Source: JBNJDJ01 sp051744845
GTDB taxonomy: Bacteria; Bacillota; Clostridia; Peptostreptococcales; Acidaminobacteraceae
Assembly: GCA_051744845.1 (NCBI GenBank)
Contig: JBNJDJ010000072.1
Location: 1-8,763 of the forward strand
Length of the DNA: 8,763 nt
Direction: 5' to 3'
In this document: piece by piece, positions 1-7,380 of the stretch
How positions within the stretch are numbered: the first letter of the stretch is position 1
Layout: each line of letters opens with the position of its first letter
Notes under the pieces: generated by a model
The model's input: the letters and a program-made list of their open reading frames with translations, nothing else
Told to the model about the DNA's origin: nothing
Databases searched by the model: none
Made by a program: the position numbers and the translations under genes

Positions 1-1552
1 AGCTACAGGTGGAGATTATAAAACAATTAGATTATCTTTCCAAGAATACTTTGAGAGTTTAGGTAATGATCCTAAAAAGTGGGCAAAGCCATTTTCAACT
101 CTTTTAGGTGCACTAAAAGTACAAGATGAATTTAATTTAGCTGCAATAGGAGGAAAAGATTCAATGTCAGGGACATTTAACAATATATCTGTTCCACCAA
201 CACTAATATCTTTTGCTTTAACTACTAAAGATTATAAAAAGATTATTTCACCTGAGTTTAAACAAAGTGAAAATTATATATATATATTAAATTCTGAACT
301 AGATTCAAACAATATACCTAACTTTAAAAAATTAAAAAAGGGATTTGAAAAGATTTATAAATATATAAATAAAGGAAAAGTTAAATCAGCTTACTCAATA
401 GATAGCGGGGGAATTTCAGAAGCTATTTCAAAGATGGCTTTTGGTAATAAATTAGGTGTTAAGTTAAATGATAATTTAAAAGTAAATGAACTTTTTGAAA
501 AAATATATGGATCAATTATATTTGAAACAAATAAAAAAATAGATACAAATGAATTTGATTTAATAGGTAAAGTAATAGATAAACATCAAATAACTTATAA
601 AAATGAAATTATTAATTTAGAAAATGTTAAAGAAAAGTATGATAAAACACTAGATAATATTTTCCCTAGGTATAAAGAAGCTAAAGGGGAAGCTGAAAAT
701 ATAGAATTTAAAAAGGATAAAAAAGAATATTGTAAATATAAAATCGATAAACCAAAAGTATTTATACCGGCTTTTCCAGGTACAAATTGTGAAGATGATA
801 CTTTAAGAGCTTTTGAAAAAGCAGGTGCAAAAGGAGAAATTGTAGTATTTAATAATACTGATAAAAAACATATCAAAAAATCTATTGATAAAATGGCAAG
901 TGTAATTAAAGATTCACATATAATTGCAATACCAGGTGGATTTTCAGCAGGTGATGAGCCAGATGGTTCAGGTAAATTTATTGCTTCTGTTTTTAGAAAT
1001 GAAAAGATAAAAAAAGCAGTTAAGTATTTACTCAATGAAAAAGATGGACTTATTATAGGGATATGTAATGGATTTCAAGCTTTAATTAAACTAGGTTTGC
1101 TTCCATATGGTGAAATTAAATCTTTAGATAAAGATAGTCCTACACTAACTTTTAATAAAATTTCAAGACACGTATCTAATATTTCAAATGTTAAACTGTC
1201 TTCAAATAAATCACCTTGGCTTCAATTTAGTGAATTTGGAAAGTCTTATAAAACTCCAATGAGTCATGGAGAAGGAAGATTTTATGCAAAAGATAAAGTA
1301 GTTAAAAGTTTAATAAAGAATGGACAAATTGCAACGCAATATGTAGATAGGTCTTTAAATGCTACTATGGATTCAAAATATAATCCTAATGGTTCAATTA
1401 TGGCAGTAGAAGGTATAACTTCTAGAGATGGTAAAATATTTGGTAAAATGGGTCATGTTGAAAGAATATATGAAGATAATTTAATAAATATTTATAATAA
1501 AAATGACATGGAAATATTCAAAAATGGTGTAAGATATTTTACACACGAATAA
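1..1552 (+). CDS. purL: Phosphoribosylformylglycinamidine synthase, C-terminal part (5' end outside window)
   Basis: Catalyses the fourth step of purine synthesis: FGAR, glutamine and ATP give FGAM. The frame is open from base 2, so this is 516 codons of a protein that in the large single-chain family is about 1,200-1,300 residues. The ATG at 164 is internal and is not a start. The first part belongs to the synthetase domain, with GGKDSMSGTF at about 151-180 and DSGGISEAISKMAFG near 400-443. From about 755 a class I glutaminase domain begins (PAFPGTNCEDD). The nucleophile cysteine sits in GICNGFQ (codon 1064-1066). The partner His and Glu are in GHVER (1454-1456 and 1460-1462). The glutaminase is therefore intact and fused, unlike the separate PurS/PurQ/PurL of Bacillus. 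It is the first visible gene, 84 bases upstream of the purE ATG, and its final codons overlap a candidate operator box. No terminator is seen after it, so read-through into purE is likely. Confidence 0.97.
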   Translation, partial: ATGGDYKTIRLSFQEYFESLGNDPKKWAKPFSTLLGALKVQDEFNLAAIGGKDSMSGTFNNISVPPTLISFALTTKDYKKIISPEFKQSENYIYILNSELDSNNIPNFKKLKKGFEKIYKYINKGKVKSAYSIDSGGISEAISKMAFGNKLGVKLNDNLKVNELFEKIYGSIIFETNKKIDTNEFDLIGKVIDKHQITYKNEIINLENVKEKYDKTLDNIFPRYKEAKGEAENIEFKKDKKEYCKYKIDKPKVFIPAFPGTNCEDDTLRAFEKAGAKGEIVVFNNTDKKHIKKSIDKMASVIKDSHIIAIPGGFSAGDEPDGSGKFIASVFRNEKIKKAVKYLLNEKDGLIIGICNGFQALIKLGLLPYGEIKSLDKDSPTLTFNKISRHVSNISNVKLSSNKSPWLQFSEFGKSYKTPMSHGEGRFYAKDKVVKSLIKNGQIATQYVDRSLNATMDSKYNPNGSIMAVEGITSRDGKIFGKMGHVERIYEDNLINIYNKNDMEIFKNGVRYFTHE

Positions 1553-1584
1553 AAAGTAAAAAATATAAATTATCGTTCGTAAAA
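1541..1584. promoter_or_regulatory. Candidate PurR operator (paired inverted PurBoxes)
   Basis: Two 14-base boxes with a central CGAA lie in inverted orientation: 1541-1554 (acacacgaataaaa, CGAA at 1546-1549) and 1571-1584 (TTCG at 1576-1579, reading ttttacgaacgata on the other strand). They are separated by 16 bases. From memory, Bacillus subtilis PurR sites are paired inverted 14-base boxes centred on CGAA with 16 or 17 bases between them, placed just upstream of the -35 element. Here the right box ends three bases before the -35. The left box includes the last codons and stop of purL. The right box fits the expected sequence better (ACGAAC core); the left has ACGAAT. That PurR is the binder is an inference, since no purR gene is in the window. 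Confidence 0.5.
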
Positions 1585-1587
1585 CTG

Positions 1588-1616
1588 TTGACTATAAATA
1601 AACTTAGTGTTATTAT
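1588..1616 (+). promoter_or_regulatory. Sigma-A type promoter for purECFMNHD
   Basis: The -35 is TTGACT (1588-1593) and the -10 is TATTAT (1611-1616). Each matches five of six consensus bases, the spacer is exactly 17 bases, and a TG one base before the -10 (1608-1609) gives an extended -10. The expected start of transcription is near 1623, leaving a leader of only about 14 bases that is mostly the purE ribosome binding site. There is no room for a purine riboswitch in such a leader. The promoter would make the genes from purE onward transcribable separately from purL. Confidence 0.75.
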
Positions 1617-1625
1617 TAAGAAAAA

Positions 1626-1634
1626 GAGGAGGAG
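1626..1634 (+). promoter_or_regulatory. purE ribosome binding site (decides the start)
   Basis: The purine-rich run GAGGAGGAG contains AGGAGG (1627-1632) and ends two bases before the ATG at 1637. This favours 1637 over the in-frame GTG at 1607. That GTG lies inside the promoter spacer, would be upstream of the predicted transcription start, and would add ten residues absent from PurE proteins. Confidence 0.85.
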
Positions 1635-1636
1635 TT

Positions 1637-2131
1637 ATGAAGGTAGCAGTAATAATGGGTAGTGATTCAGATTATAAGGTGGTTAAGAAAACAATTAATG
1701 TTTTAGAAAGTTTTGATGTTGATTATGAAGCAAAGGTTCTTTCGGCTCATAGAACTCCCTTTAGAGCAGTTGAGTTTGCAAAAAATGCTGACAAAGAAGG
1801 TTTTGACTTAATTATAGGAGCAGCAGGTAAAGCAGCTCATTTACCAGGAGTATTAGCAGGTGTATCAAATTTACCTGTAATAGGCTTACCTATAAAATCT
1901 TCTACAATGGATGGATTAGATTCACTTTTAAGTATTGTTCAAATGCCAAGTGGAGTACCAGTGGCTACTGTAGCAATTAATGGAGCTAAAAATGCAGGTC
2001 TTTTAGCAGTACAAATGTTATCAATTAAAGATAAGATTTTAAAAGGTAAATTTGAAAAGTATAAAGAAGATATGAAATCAGCAGTGGATGATAAAAATCA
2101 AAGGTTAAAAGAATTAATGGAGGAAAAATAA
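1637..2131 (+). CDS. purE: Class I type PurE (N5-CAIR mutase / AIR carboxylase catalytic subunit)
   Basis: Acts at the sixth step, forming CAIR (4-carboxyaminoimidazole ribonucleotide). The product has 164 residues, the usual size for the bacterial enzyme. Visible motifs are GSDSD (8-12) for the phosphate-binding region, SAHRTP (36-41) with His38, GAAGKAAHLPG (61-71) with His68, and SIVQMPSGVPVATVAI (99-114). These are class I features: the histidines match the two active-site histidines of E. coli PurE, and the AGRSNGL-type loop of animal PAICS-like class II enzymes is absent. The lysine in GAAGKAAHLPG replaces the second glycine of the usual GAGGAAHLPG, a variant I associate with clostridial PurE. 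Class I PurE normally takes N5-CAIR made by PurK, but purC, not purK, follows directly. The stop overlaps the purC start by one base (TAATG). Confidence 0.95.
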   Translation: MKVAVIMGSDSDYKVVKKTINVLESFDVDYEAKVLSAHRTPFRAVEFAKNADKEGFDLIIGAAGKAAHLPGVLAGVSNLPVIGLPIKSSTMDGLDSLLSIVQMPSGVPVATVAINGAKNAGLLAVQMLSIKDKILKGKFEKYKEDMKSAVDDKNQRLKELMEEK

Positions 2132-2835
2132 TGGAAAAAAAATCATTACTTTATGAAGGAAAAGCAAAAAAGGTTTTTAAAACAGATAAAAAGGATCAGT
2201 ATTTAGTATATTATAAAGACGATGCTACTGCTTTTAACGGTGAGAAAAAAGGATCTATTTCTAAAAAAGGAATTGTTAATAATAAAATGAGTGCATTACT
2301 TTTCAAAATTTTAGAAGATGAAGGAATTGAAACTCATTTAGAAAAACTTTTAAGTGATAGAGAACAATTAGTAAAAGCAGTAGAAATTGTTCCAATAGAA
2401 GTAATTATAAGAAATACTGCAGCTGGTTCATTAGCTAAAAGATTAGGTCTTGAAGAAGGTACTGAAATGGATAAAACAGTACTAGAATTTTGTTATAAAA
2501 AAGATGAACTAGGCGATCCAATGATAAATGAATATCATATTGCAGCTTTGGATTTAGCTACGCCTTCAGAACTTGAAAAAATTAAAGAAATGAGTTTTAA
2601 GATTAATGAAGTTTTAGTTGATTTCTTTGATAAAAAGGATTTAAAATTAATTGACTTTAAATTAGAATTTGGTAGATTTAATGATAAGATTATATTAGCA
2701 GATGAAATTTCTCCTGATACTGTAAGACTTTGGGATAAAGATACTAATAAAAAAATGGATAAAGATAGATTTAGAAGAGACTTAGGGTCAGTTGAAGATA
2801 CTTATCAAGAGGTATTTAATCGATTGAAAGGATAA
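2131..2835 (+). CDS. purC: SAICAR synthetase
   Basis: Joins CAIR and aspartate with ATP to make SAICAR (step 7). At 234 residues it is the normal length for a stand-alone bacterial PurC. Visible motifs are YEGKAKKVF (8-16) in the ATP-binding N-terminal lobe, VPIEVIIRNTAAGS (87-100), which is the first family signature, LIDFKLEFG (173-181), which is the second, and DEISPDTVRLWD (191-202) near the substrate site. The start codon shares its A with the purE stop. A GGAGG at 2119-2123, within the last purE codons, gives a seven-base spacing. The arrangement suggests coupled translation, fitting because PurE makes the substrate of PurC. Nothing looks damaged. Confidence 0.97.
   Translation: MEKKSLLYEGKAKKVFKTDKKDQYLVYYKDDATAFNGEKKGSISKKGIVNNKMSALLFKILEDEGIETHLEKLLSDREQLVKAVEIVPIEVIIRNTAAGSLAKRLGLEEGTEMDKTVLEFCYKKDELGDPMINEYHIAALDLATPSELEKIKEMSFKINEVLVDFFDKKDLKLIDFKLEFGRFNDKIILADEISPDTVRLWDKDTNKKMDKDRFRRDLGSVEDTYQEVFNRLKG
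2827..2832 (+). promoter_or_regulatory. purF ribosome binding site
   Basis: AAAGGA, inside the last codons of purC, lies six bases before the ATG at 2839 and twelve before the in-frame ATG at 2845. This favours 2839, which gives a nine-residue propeptide ahead of the catalytic cysteine. Confidence 0.6.
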
Positions 2836-2838
2836 TTA

Positions 2839-4239
2839 ATGAAAATGGATAAATTAAAAGATGAATGCGGGGTAGTTGGCATTCATTCTTCAGGTATTGA
2901 AGAGACATCTAAAAACATATATTACAGTTTAATATCTTTACAACATAGAGGACAAGAAAGTGCAGGAATAGCAGTTAAAAATGATGGAGATATTAAATAT
3001 TTTAAAGAAATGGGTTTAGTAAAAGAGATATTTACAAAAGATATTATTAATTCATTACAAGGAAATATTGGTATAGGCCATGTAAGATATTCTACAAGTG
3101 GAGAAAGTTATTTAAGTAATGCTCAGCCTTTAGTAGTACATTATAAAGGTGGTAAAATTGCATTAGCTCATAATGGAAACTTAGTAAATGCAACTACAAT
3201 AAGAGATAGACTAGAAGATAGTGGATCTATTTTTCAAACAACAATAGATAGTGAAGTTATAGCAAACTTAATAGCTAGAAATTATAAATTAGGTGTTAAA
3301 GAATCTATTATAGAAAGTGTAAAAAAATTAAAAGGTTCATTTGCACTTGTACTTATTTATGAAAACAAATTAATTGGTATAAGAGACCCTTTCGGTATTA
3401 GACCTTTATCTATCGGAAAGTTAGATGGAGACTATATTTTATCATCAGAGACATGTATTTACGATATTCTAGGAGCTGAATTTGTTAGAGACGTTGAGCC
3501 TGGTGAATTAGTTATAATAGAAGATGATAAGATTGAATCAATAAAATATAGTAAAAATACAAAAGCTCTTTGTTCTTTTGAATATGTATATTTTGCTAGA
3601 CCAGATAGCAATATAGATGGTAAAAATGTATATGAATCTAGAGTAAATGCAGGAAAAATCTTAGCTAAAGAATCTCCTGTTGAAGCTGACTTAGTTGCAG
3701 CTGTTCCAGATTCAGGCATACCAGCAGCTATTGGTTTTGCTAAAGAAAGTGGAATTGATTATGATGTTGCTTTAATAAAAAATAAATATATGGGTAGAAC
3801 TTTTATTAAACCGACTAAAAAACAAAGAGAATTAGCAGTAAGATTAAAATTAAATGTTTTAAAAGAAAATGTAAAAGACAAGAGAGTAGTTTTAGTAGAT
3901 GATTCTATTGTTAGAGGGACTACTTCAAAAAGAATAATTAAAATGTTAAGAAAAGCTGGAGCTAAAGAAGTTCATTTTAGAATATCTTCTCCACCTGTTA
4001 AACACTCTTGTTATTTTGGAATAGATACTCCATCTAGAAAACAGTTAATTGGAGCTAAAATGACTATAGATAAGATTTGTAAAAAGATAGGTGCTGATAG
4101 TCTAGGTTATATATCGACTAAAGGTTTAATTGAATCTATAGGCGATGAAAAGAAGAATTTATGTTGTGCATGTTTTAATGGAAAATACCCTATGGAAGTT
4201 CCTAAAAAAGCATCTAAATTTATATTTGAAAAAAGGTAG
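2839..4239 (+). CDS. purF: Amidophosphoribosyltransferase (glutamine PRPP amidotransferase)
   Basis: Catalyses the committed first step: PRPP and glutamine give phosphoribosylamine. The product has 466 residues. The N-terminal glutaminase domain (about 10-240) begins at Cys10 in DECGVVGI. In this family the short propeptide, here residues 1-9, is cut off to expose that cysteine as the nucleophile. Other glutaminase motifs are LQHRGQESAGIA (34-45), GHVRYSTSG (80-88) and AHNGNLVN (110-117). The C-terminal phosphoribosyltransferase domain carries the PRPP loop VLVDDSIVRGTTSK (351-364). Four cysteines, 245, 391, 442 and 445, match the iron-sulfur ligands of the Bacillus subtilis enzyme; the 146-residue gap between the first two is the same. 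It is thus the Bacillus type with a 4Fe-4S cluster, known in Bacillus to be oxygen sensitive and inhibited by AMP and GMP nucleotides. It is the only gene here that ends in TAG. Confidence 0.97.
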   Translation: MKMDKLKDECGVVGIHSSGIEETSKNIYYSLISLQHRGQESAGIAVKNDGDIKYFKEMGLVKEIFTKDIINSLQGNIGIGHVRYSTSGESYLSNAQPLVVHYKGGKIALAHNGNLVNATTIRDRLEDSGSIFQTTIDSEVIANLIARNYKLGVKESIIESVKKLKGSFALVLIYENKLIGIRDPFGIRPLSIGKLDGDYILSSETCIYDILGAEFVRDVEPGELVIIEDDKIESIKYSKNTKALCSFEYVYFARPDSNIDGKNVYESRVNAGKILAKESPVEADLVAAVPDSGIPAAIGFAKESGIDYDVALIKNKYMGRTFIKPTKKQRELAVRLKLNVLKENVKDKRVVLVDDSIVRGTTSKRIIKMLRKAGAKEVHFRISSPPVKHSCYFGIDTPSRKQLIGAKMTIDKICKKIGADSLGYISTKGLIESIGDEKKNLCCACFNGKYPMEVPKKASKFIFEKR

Positions 4240-4245
4240 GTAATT

Positions 4246-5268
4246 ATGAAAAAAAATTTAACCTATGAAAGTTCTGGAGTAAATATTGAAAAAGGAAATG
4301 AAGCAGTTGATCAAATAAAAAATTCAGTTAAAAATACTTATAACGAAAATGTATTAGGAGACTTAGGAAGCTTTGGAGGACTTTTCCAATTAGATAATAA
4401 CCTTAAAAACCCGGTTTTAGTTTCAGGTACTGATGGAGTAGGTACAAAACTTAAAGTAGCCTTTTTAGCTAATAAACACGATACAATTGGTATAGACTTA
4501 GTTGCTATGTGTGTTAACGATATATTATGTCAAGGAGCTAAGCCACTTTTTTTCTTAGATTATGTAGCTACAGGTGAAATTGAACCTAAAAATATTAAAT
4601 CTATTGTAAAAGGAATTTCAGAAGGTTGTAAACAATCTAAGATTCCACTTTTAGGTGGAGAGACAGCTGAAATGCCTGGCTTTTATAAAAAAAGCGAATA
4701 CGACTTAGCAGGTTTTGCTGTTGGAATTTGTGAAAAAGATAAGTTAATAACTGGACAAAGAATAAAAAACGGAGATGTTTTAGTTGGATTTAAATCTAGT
4801 GGAATACATTCAAATGGTTATTCTTTAGTAAGAAAGCTATTTTTCGATATTTTAGATAAAGATATTGATGAATATATTGATGATTTAGGTTTGAAAGTAA
4901 AAGATGAACTTTTAAAACCTACTAAAATTTATTTAGATGAATTTAATAAAATGAATAATTTAAGTGATATTAAAGGATGTATCCATATAACTGGTGGAGG
5001 TTTTATTGAAAATATACCTAGAGTACTTCCTAAAGGTTTAAGTGTAAATATAGATTGTAATTCTTGGGAAAGACCTAAAATTTTTAATTATATTCAAAAT
5101 AAAGGAAAAGTTAAAAAATCAGAAATGTTTAAGACCTTCAATATGGGAATAGGAATGGTATTTGTTATTTCAAAAAAAGATTTAAATAAGGTTAAATCTA
5201 ATATAAAAGATATAAATATTATTGGTGAAGTAGTAAAAGGTGACTTTGGGGTTAAATTATGTCAATAA
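4246..5268 (+). CDS. purM: AIR synthetase (phosphoribosylformylglycinamidine cyclo-ligase)
   Basis: Closes the imidazole ring of FGAM with ATP to give AIR (step 5), the substrate for the PurE step. At 340 residues it is close to the usual 345 or so. Characteristic stretches are VSGTDGVGTKLKVA (59-72), GIDLVAMCVNDILCQGAKP (82-100), LLGGETAEMPGFY (135-147), SSGIHSNGYSLVRK (184-197), HITGGGFIENIPRVLP (247-262) and FNMGIGMV (298-305). These cover the ATP- and substrate-binding parts of the PurM/ThiL/SelD/HypE-type fold. The start is six bases after the purF stop. The GGTAGG before it (4235-4240) runs through that stop. The last ten bases overlap purN. Confidence 0.97.
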   Translation: MKKNLTYESSGVNIEKGNEAVDQIKNSVKNTYNENVLGDLGSFGGLFQLDNNLKNPVLVSGTDGVGTKLKVAFLANKHDTIGIDLVAMCVNDILCQGAKPLFFLDYVATGEIEPKNIKSIVKGISEGCKQSKIPLLGGETAEMPGFYKKSEYDLAGFAVGICEKDKLITGQRIKNGDVLVGFKSSGIHSNGYSLVRKLFFDILDKDIDEYIDDLGLKVKDELLKPTKIYLDEFNKMNNLSDIKGCIHITGGGFIENIPRVLPKGLSVNIDCNSWERPKIFNYIQNKGKVKKSEMFKTFNMGIGMVFVISKKDLNKVKSNIKDINIIGEVVKGDFGVKLCQ

Positions 5269-5846
5269 ATATTGCAGTATTTATATCAGGAAGTGGTACT
5301 AATTTACAAGCTATTATTGATGCTTGTAAAACTGATAAAATAGATGGTCAAATAAAATTTGTATTATCAGATAAATCAGATGCCTATGGTTTGAAAAGAG
5401 CTAGAAAAAATGATATAAAAGATATATATTTAAGTAAAGATGAAAAGCAAAGAGATGAAAAGATTCTTTCTTATTTAAAAGATTTTAAAATAGATTTAAT
5501 TGTTTTAGCAGGTTATCTTTCAATAGTTAATCCTAAAATAATTGAAAAGTTTAATAAAAAAATTATAAATATTCATCCATCTTTAATTCCTAAATATTGT
5601 GGTAAAGGTTATTTCGGGAAAAAAATTCATAAAACAGTTTTAAAAAACAATGATAAGGTAACAGGAGTAACTGTACATTTTGTAGATGAAGGAATAGATA
5701 CTGGTGAAATTATTAAACAAGTTAAAGTGAAAGTAAAACCCAATGATACAGTCGATACATTAGCTAAAAGAGTTTTAGAAGTAGAACACAATGTATTAGT
5801 CGACGTAATAAAAAGTATTGCGAGAGGAGAAATATGCGAGCATTAA
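5259..5846 (+). CDS. purN: GAR transformylase, folate dependent
   Basis: Moves a formyl group from 10-formyltetrahydrofolate to GAR, giving FGAR (step 3). The product has 195 residues. Visible features are the N-terminal FISGSGTNLQAI (8-19), which binds the substrate phosphate, and INIHPSLIP (103-111), with Asn104 and His106 equivalent to E. coli Asn106 and His108. The catalytic aspartate is Asp147, in FVDEGIDTGEII. The loop after NIHPSLIPKY reads CGKGYFGKK and is five residues longer than in E. coli, a variant I associate with clostridial PurN. The start lies inside purM (ten-base overlap) with only a weak Shine-Dalgarno (GGGG at 5248-5251), so translation probably depends on ribosomes ending purM. 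The 3' end overlaps purH by 13 bases. Confidence 0.96.
   Translation: MSINIAVFISGSGTNLQAIIDACKTDKIDGQIKFVLSDKSDAYGLKRARKNDIKDIYLSKDEKQRDEKILSYLKDFKIDLIVLAGYLSIVNPKIIEKFNKKIINIHPSLIPKYCGKGYFGKKIHKTVLKNNDKVTGVTVHFVDEGIDTGEIIKQVKVKVKPNDTVDTLAKRVLEVEHNVLVDVIKSIARGEICEH
5823..5829 (+). promoter_or_regulatory. purH ribosome binding site inside purN
   Basis: AGAGGAG within the last codons of purN ends four bases before the ATG at 5834. It supports a start inside purN and the conserved N-terminus MRALISVYDKSG. Confidence 0.7.
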
Positions 5847-7369
5847 TTAGTGTGTATGATAAGTCAGGTGTTGTTGACTTTGCAAAAAAATTAGTCAAGC
5901 TAGGCTATGAAATTATATCAACTGGTGGTACAGCAAAAAAACTTAAAGAAAGTGGTATTGAAATTACTCCAATTGAAGATGTAACTGGTTTTCCAGAATG
6001 TTTAGATGGTAGAGTTAAAACACTACATCCTAAAGTTCATGCTGGACTTTTAGCTAAAAGAGATAAATTAGATCATATGGAACAGTTAGAAAAATTAGAT
6101 GTTAAACTTATTGATGTTGTAGCTGTTAACTTATATCCATTTAAAGAAACTATCTTAAAAGAAGGTGTTTCATTTGATGAAGTAATAGAAAATATTGATA
6201 TTGGTGGTCCAACTATGCTTAGATCAGCAGCTAAAAACTTTGAAGACGTACTTAGTATAGTAGATCCTAGTGATTATAAAAAAGTTTGTAAAAAATTAGA
6301 AAATAAAAATATTGATTCAGAGTTTAGATATAATTTAGCTAAGAAAGTATTTGAACATACATCACATTACGATGCTTTAATCGCAAAATATTTAAGAGAT
6401 AATGAAAAAGAAGATTTAAAAACTAAATTTCCTGATAAATTAACAGTAACTTATGAAAAAGTAAATGATTTAAGATATGGTGAAAATCCACATCAAAAAT
6501 CAAGTTTTTATAAAGAAATTCAAGGTACTAAAGGTAGTTTAGTTAATGCTAAAAAGCTACATGGTAAAGCATTATCTTTTAATAATATAAATGATACTAA
6601 TGGAGCATTAAAAACTTTAAAAGAGTTTGATAAACCGACAGTTGTAGGAGTTAAGCATACTAACCCTTGTGGAGTAGGAAGTGCACATAATATTGAACTT
6701 GCTTATGAGAAAGCTTATAGTGCAGATCCTAAATCGATTTTTGGTGGAATAATTGCAGCTAATAGAAAGGTTACTAAAAATCTTGCTAAAAAGATAAATG
6801 AAATATTTATTGAAGTTGTTATTGCACCGAGTTTTGAAAAGGAAGCTTTAGATATTTTAAAACAAAAGAAAAATATTAGACTTTTAGAATTAAAAGATAT
6901 TGAAAAAGAAAATAAAGATAGCTTAAATTATAAAAAAATAGATGGCGGTATTTTAGTACAAGAAAGTGATGATTTATTATTCAAAGATTTTGATATTAAA
7001 ACTACTAGAATGCCTACTAAAAAAGAAATTGAAGATATGAAATTTGCATGGAAAGTTGTAAAAAATATAAAATCTAATGGTATAGTAGTCGCTAAAGATA
7101 AAAAAACATTAGGAATAAGTCCAGGACAAGCTAATAGAGTTTGGGCGACTAAATATGCAATAAATCAATCAATTGAATCAACTAAAGGTTCTGTTTTGGC
7201 ATCTGATGCTTTTTTTCCATTTGCAGATTCTATTGAGAAAGCTTCAAAAGCAGGTATTACTGCAATAGTTCAACCCGGTGGTTCAATTAGAGATGAAGAA
7301 GTTATAAAAAAGGCTAATGAACATCATATTTCTATGATATTTACAAATACTAGACATTTTAAGCATTAA
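5834..7369 (+). CDS. purH: Bifunctional AICAR transformylase / IMP cyclohydrolase
   Basis: Carries out the last two steps to IMP. It formylates AICAR with 10-formyltetrahydrofolate, then closes the ring. The 511 residues match the full two-domain family. The N-terminal MGS-like cyclohydrolase domain (about 1-195) shows ISVYDKSG (5-12), STGGTAKKL (29-37), GRVKTLHPKVHAGLLA (59-74) and NIDIGGPTMLRSAAKN (120-135). The C-terminal transformylase domain shows LRYGENPHQ (213-221), VKHTNPCGVG (273-282), where Lys274-His275 match the catalytic Lys-His pair of the human enzyme, IFGGIIAANRKV (302-313), SPGQANRV (429-436) and SDAFFPFADS (457-466), and it ends in TRHFKH. Both activities look intact. It starts inside purN and ends eleven bases before purD. 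It shares the folate donor with PurN. Confidence 0.97.
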   Translation: MRALISVYDKSGVVDFAKKLVKLGYEIISTGGTAKKLKESGIEITPIEDVTGFPECLDGRVKTLHPKVHAGLLAKRDKLDHMEQLEKLDVKLIDVVAVNLYPFKETILKEGVSFDEVIENIDIGGPTMLRSAAKNFEDVLSIVDPSDYKKVCKKLENKNIDSEFRYNLAKKVFEHTSHYDALIAKYLRDNEKEDLKTKFPDKLTVTYEKVNDLRYGENPHQKSSFYKEIQGTKGSLVNAKKLHGKALSFNNINDTNGALKTLKEFDKPTVVGVKHTNPCGVGSAHNIELAYEKAYSADPKSIFGGIIAANRKVTKNLAKKINEIFIEVVIAPSFEKEALDILKQKKNIRLLELKDIEKENKDSLNYKKIDGGILVQESDDLLFKDFDIKTTRMPTKKEIEDMKFAWKVVKNIKSNGIVVAKDKKTLGISPGQANRVWATKYAINQSIESTKGSVLASDAFFPFADSIEKASKAGITAIVQPGGSIRDEEVIKKANEHHISMIFTNTRHFKH

Positions 7370-7376
7370 AGGAGGT
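7368..7376 (+). promoter_or_regulatory. Strong purD ribosome binding site
   Basis: AAAGGAGGT is close to a perfect complement of the 16S 3' end. It begins within the purH stop codon, and its GGAGG ends five bases before the ATG at 7381. With the purE site it is the strongest in the window, so purD can probably initiate well independently. Confidence 0.8.
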
Positions 7377-7380
7377 TTTT

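Noticed and set aside
164..166. ATG at 164 as a gene start
   Set aside because: The frame is open to the left edge and the residues before it (ending AAIGGKD) belong to the conserved PurL GGKDSMSGTF motif.
595..1035. 146-codon open frame on the - strand
   Set aside because: Lies fully antisense to the conserved purL glutaminase region, and its Ser/Leu/Phe-rich translation is what the complement of Lys/Asp/Glu-rich coding DNA gives. No ribosome binding site logic or family motif.
1603..1620. Inverted CTTA...TAAG over the -10 region
   Set aside because: Only four base pairs around a ten-base loop, expected by chance in such A+T-rich DNA.
1607..1636. GTG at 1607 as an upstream start for purE
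   Set aside because: It falls between the -35 and -10 elements and upstream of the predicted transcript start, has no Shine-Dalgarno, and adds ten residues not seen in PurE. The ATG at 1637 has a strong site.
1553..1636. Purine (guanine) riboswitch ahead of purE
   Set aside because: The predicted leader is about 14 bases and the whole gap is 84 bases with no three-way junction or terminator hairpin; a promoter and operator explain it better.
2651..2680. TTGACT inside purC as an internal promoter
   Set aside because: No acceptable -10 at 16-18 bases; the bases encode the conserved LIDFKLEFG motif. A similar TTGACT near 5874 in purH fails the same way.
3459..3719. 86-codon open frame on the - strand
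   Set aside because: Antisense shadow of the conserved middle of purF, with no recognisable motif.
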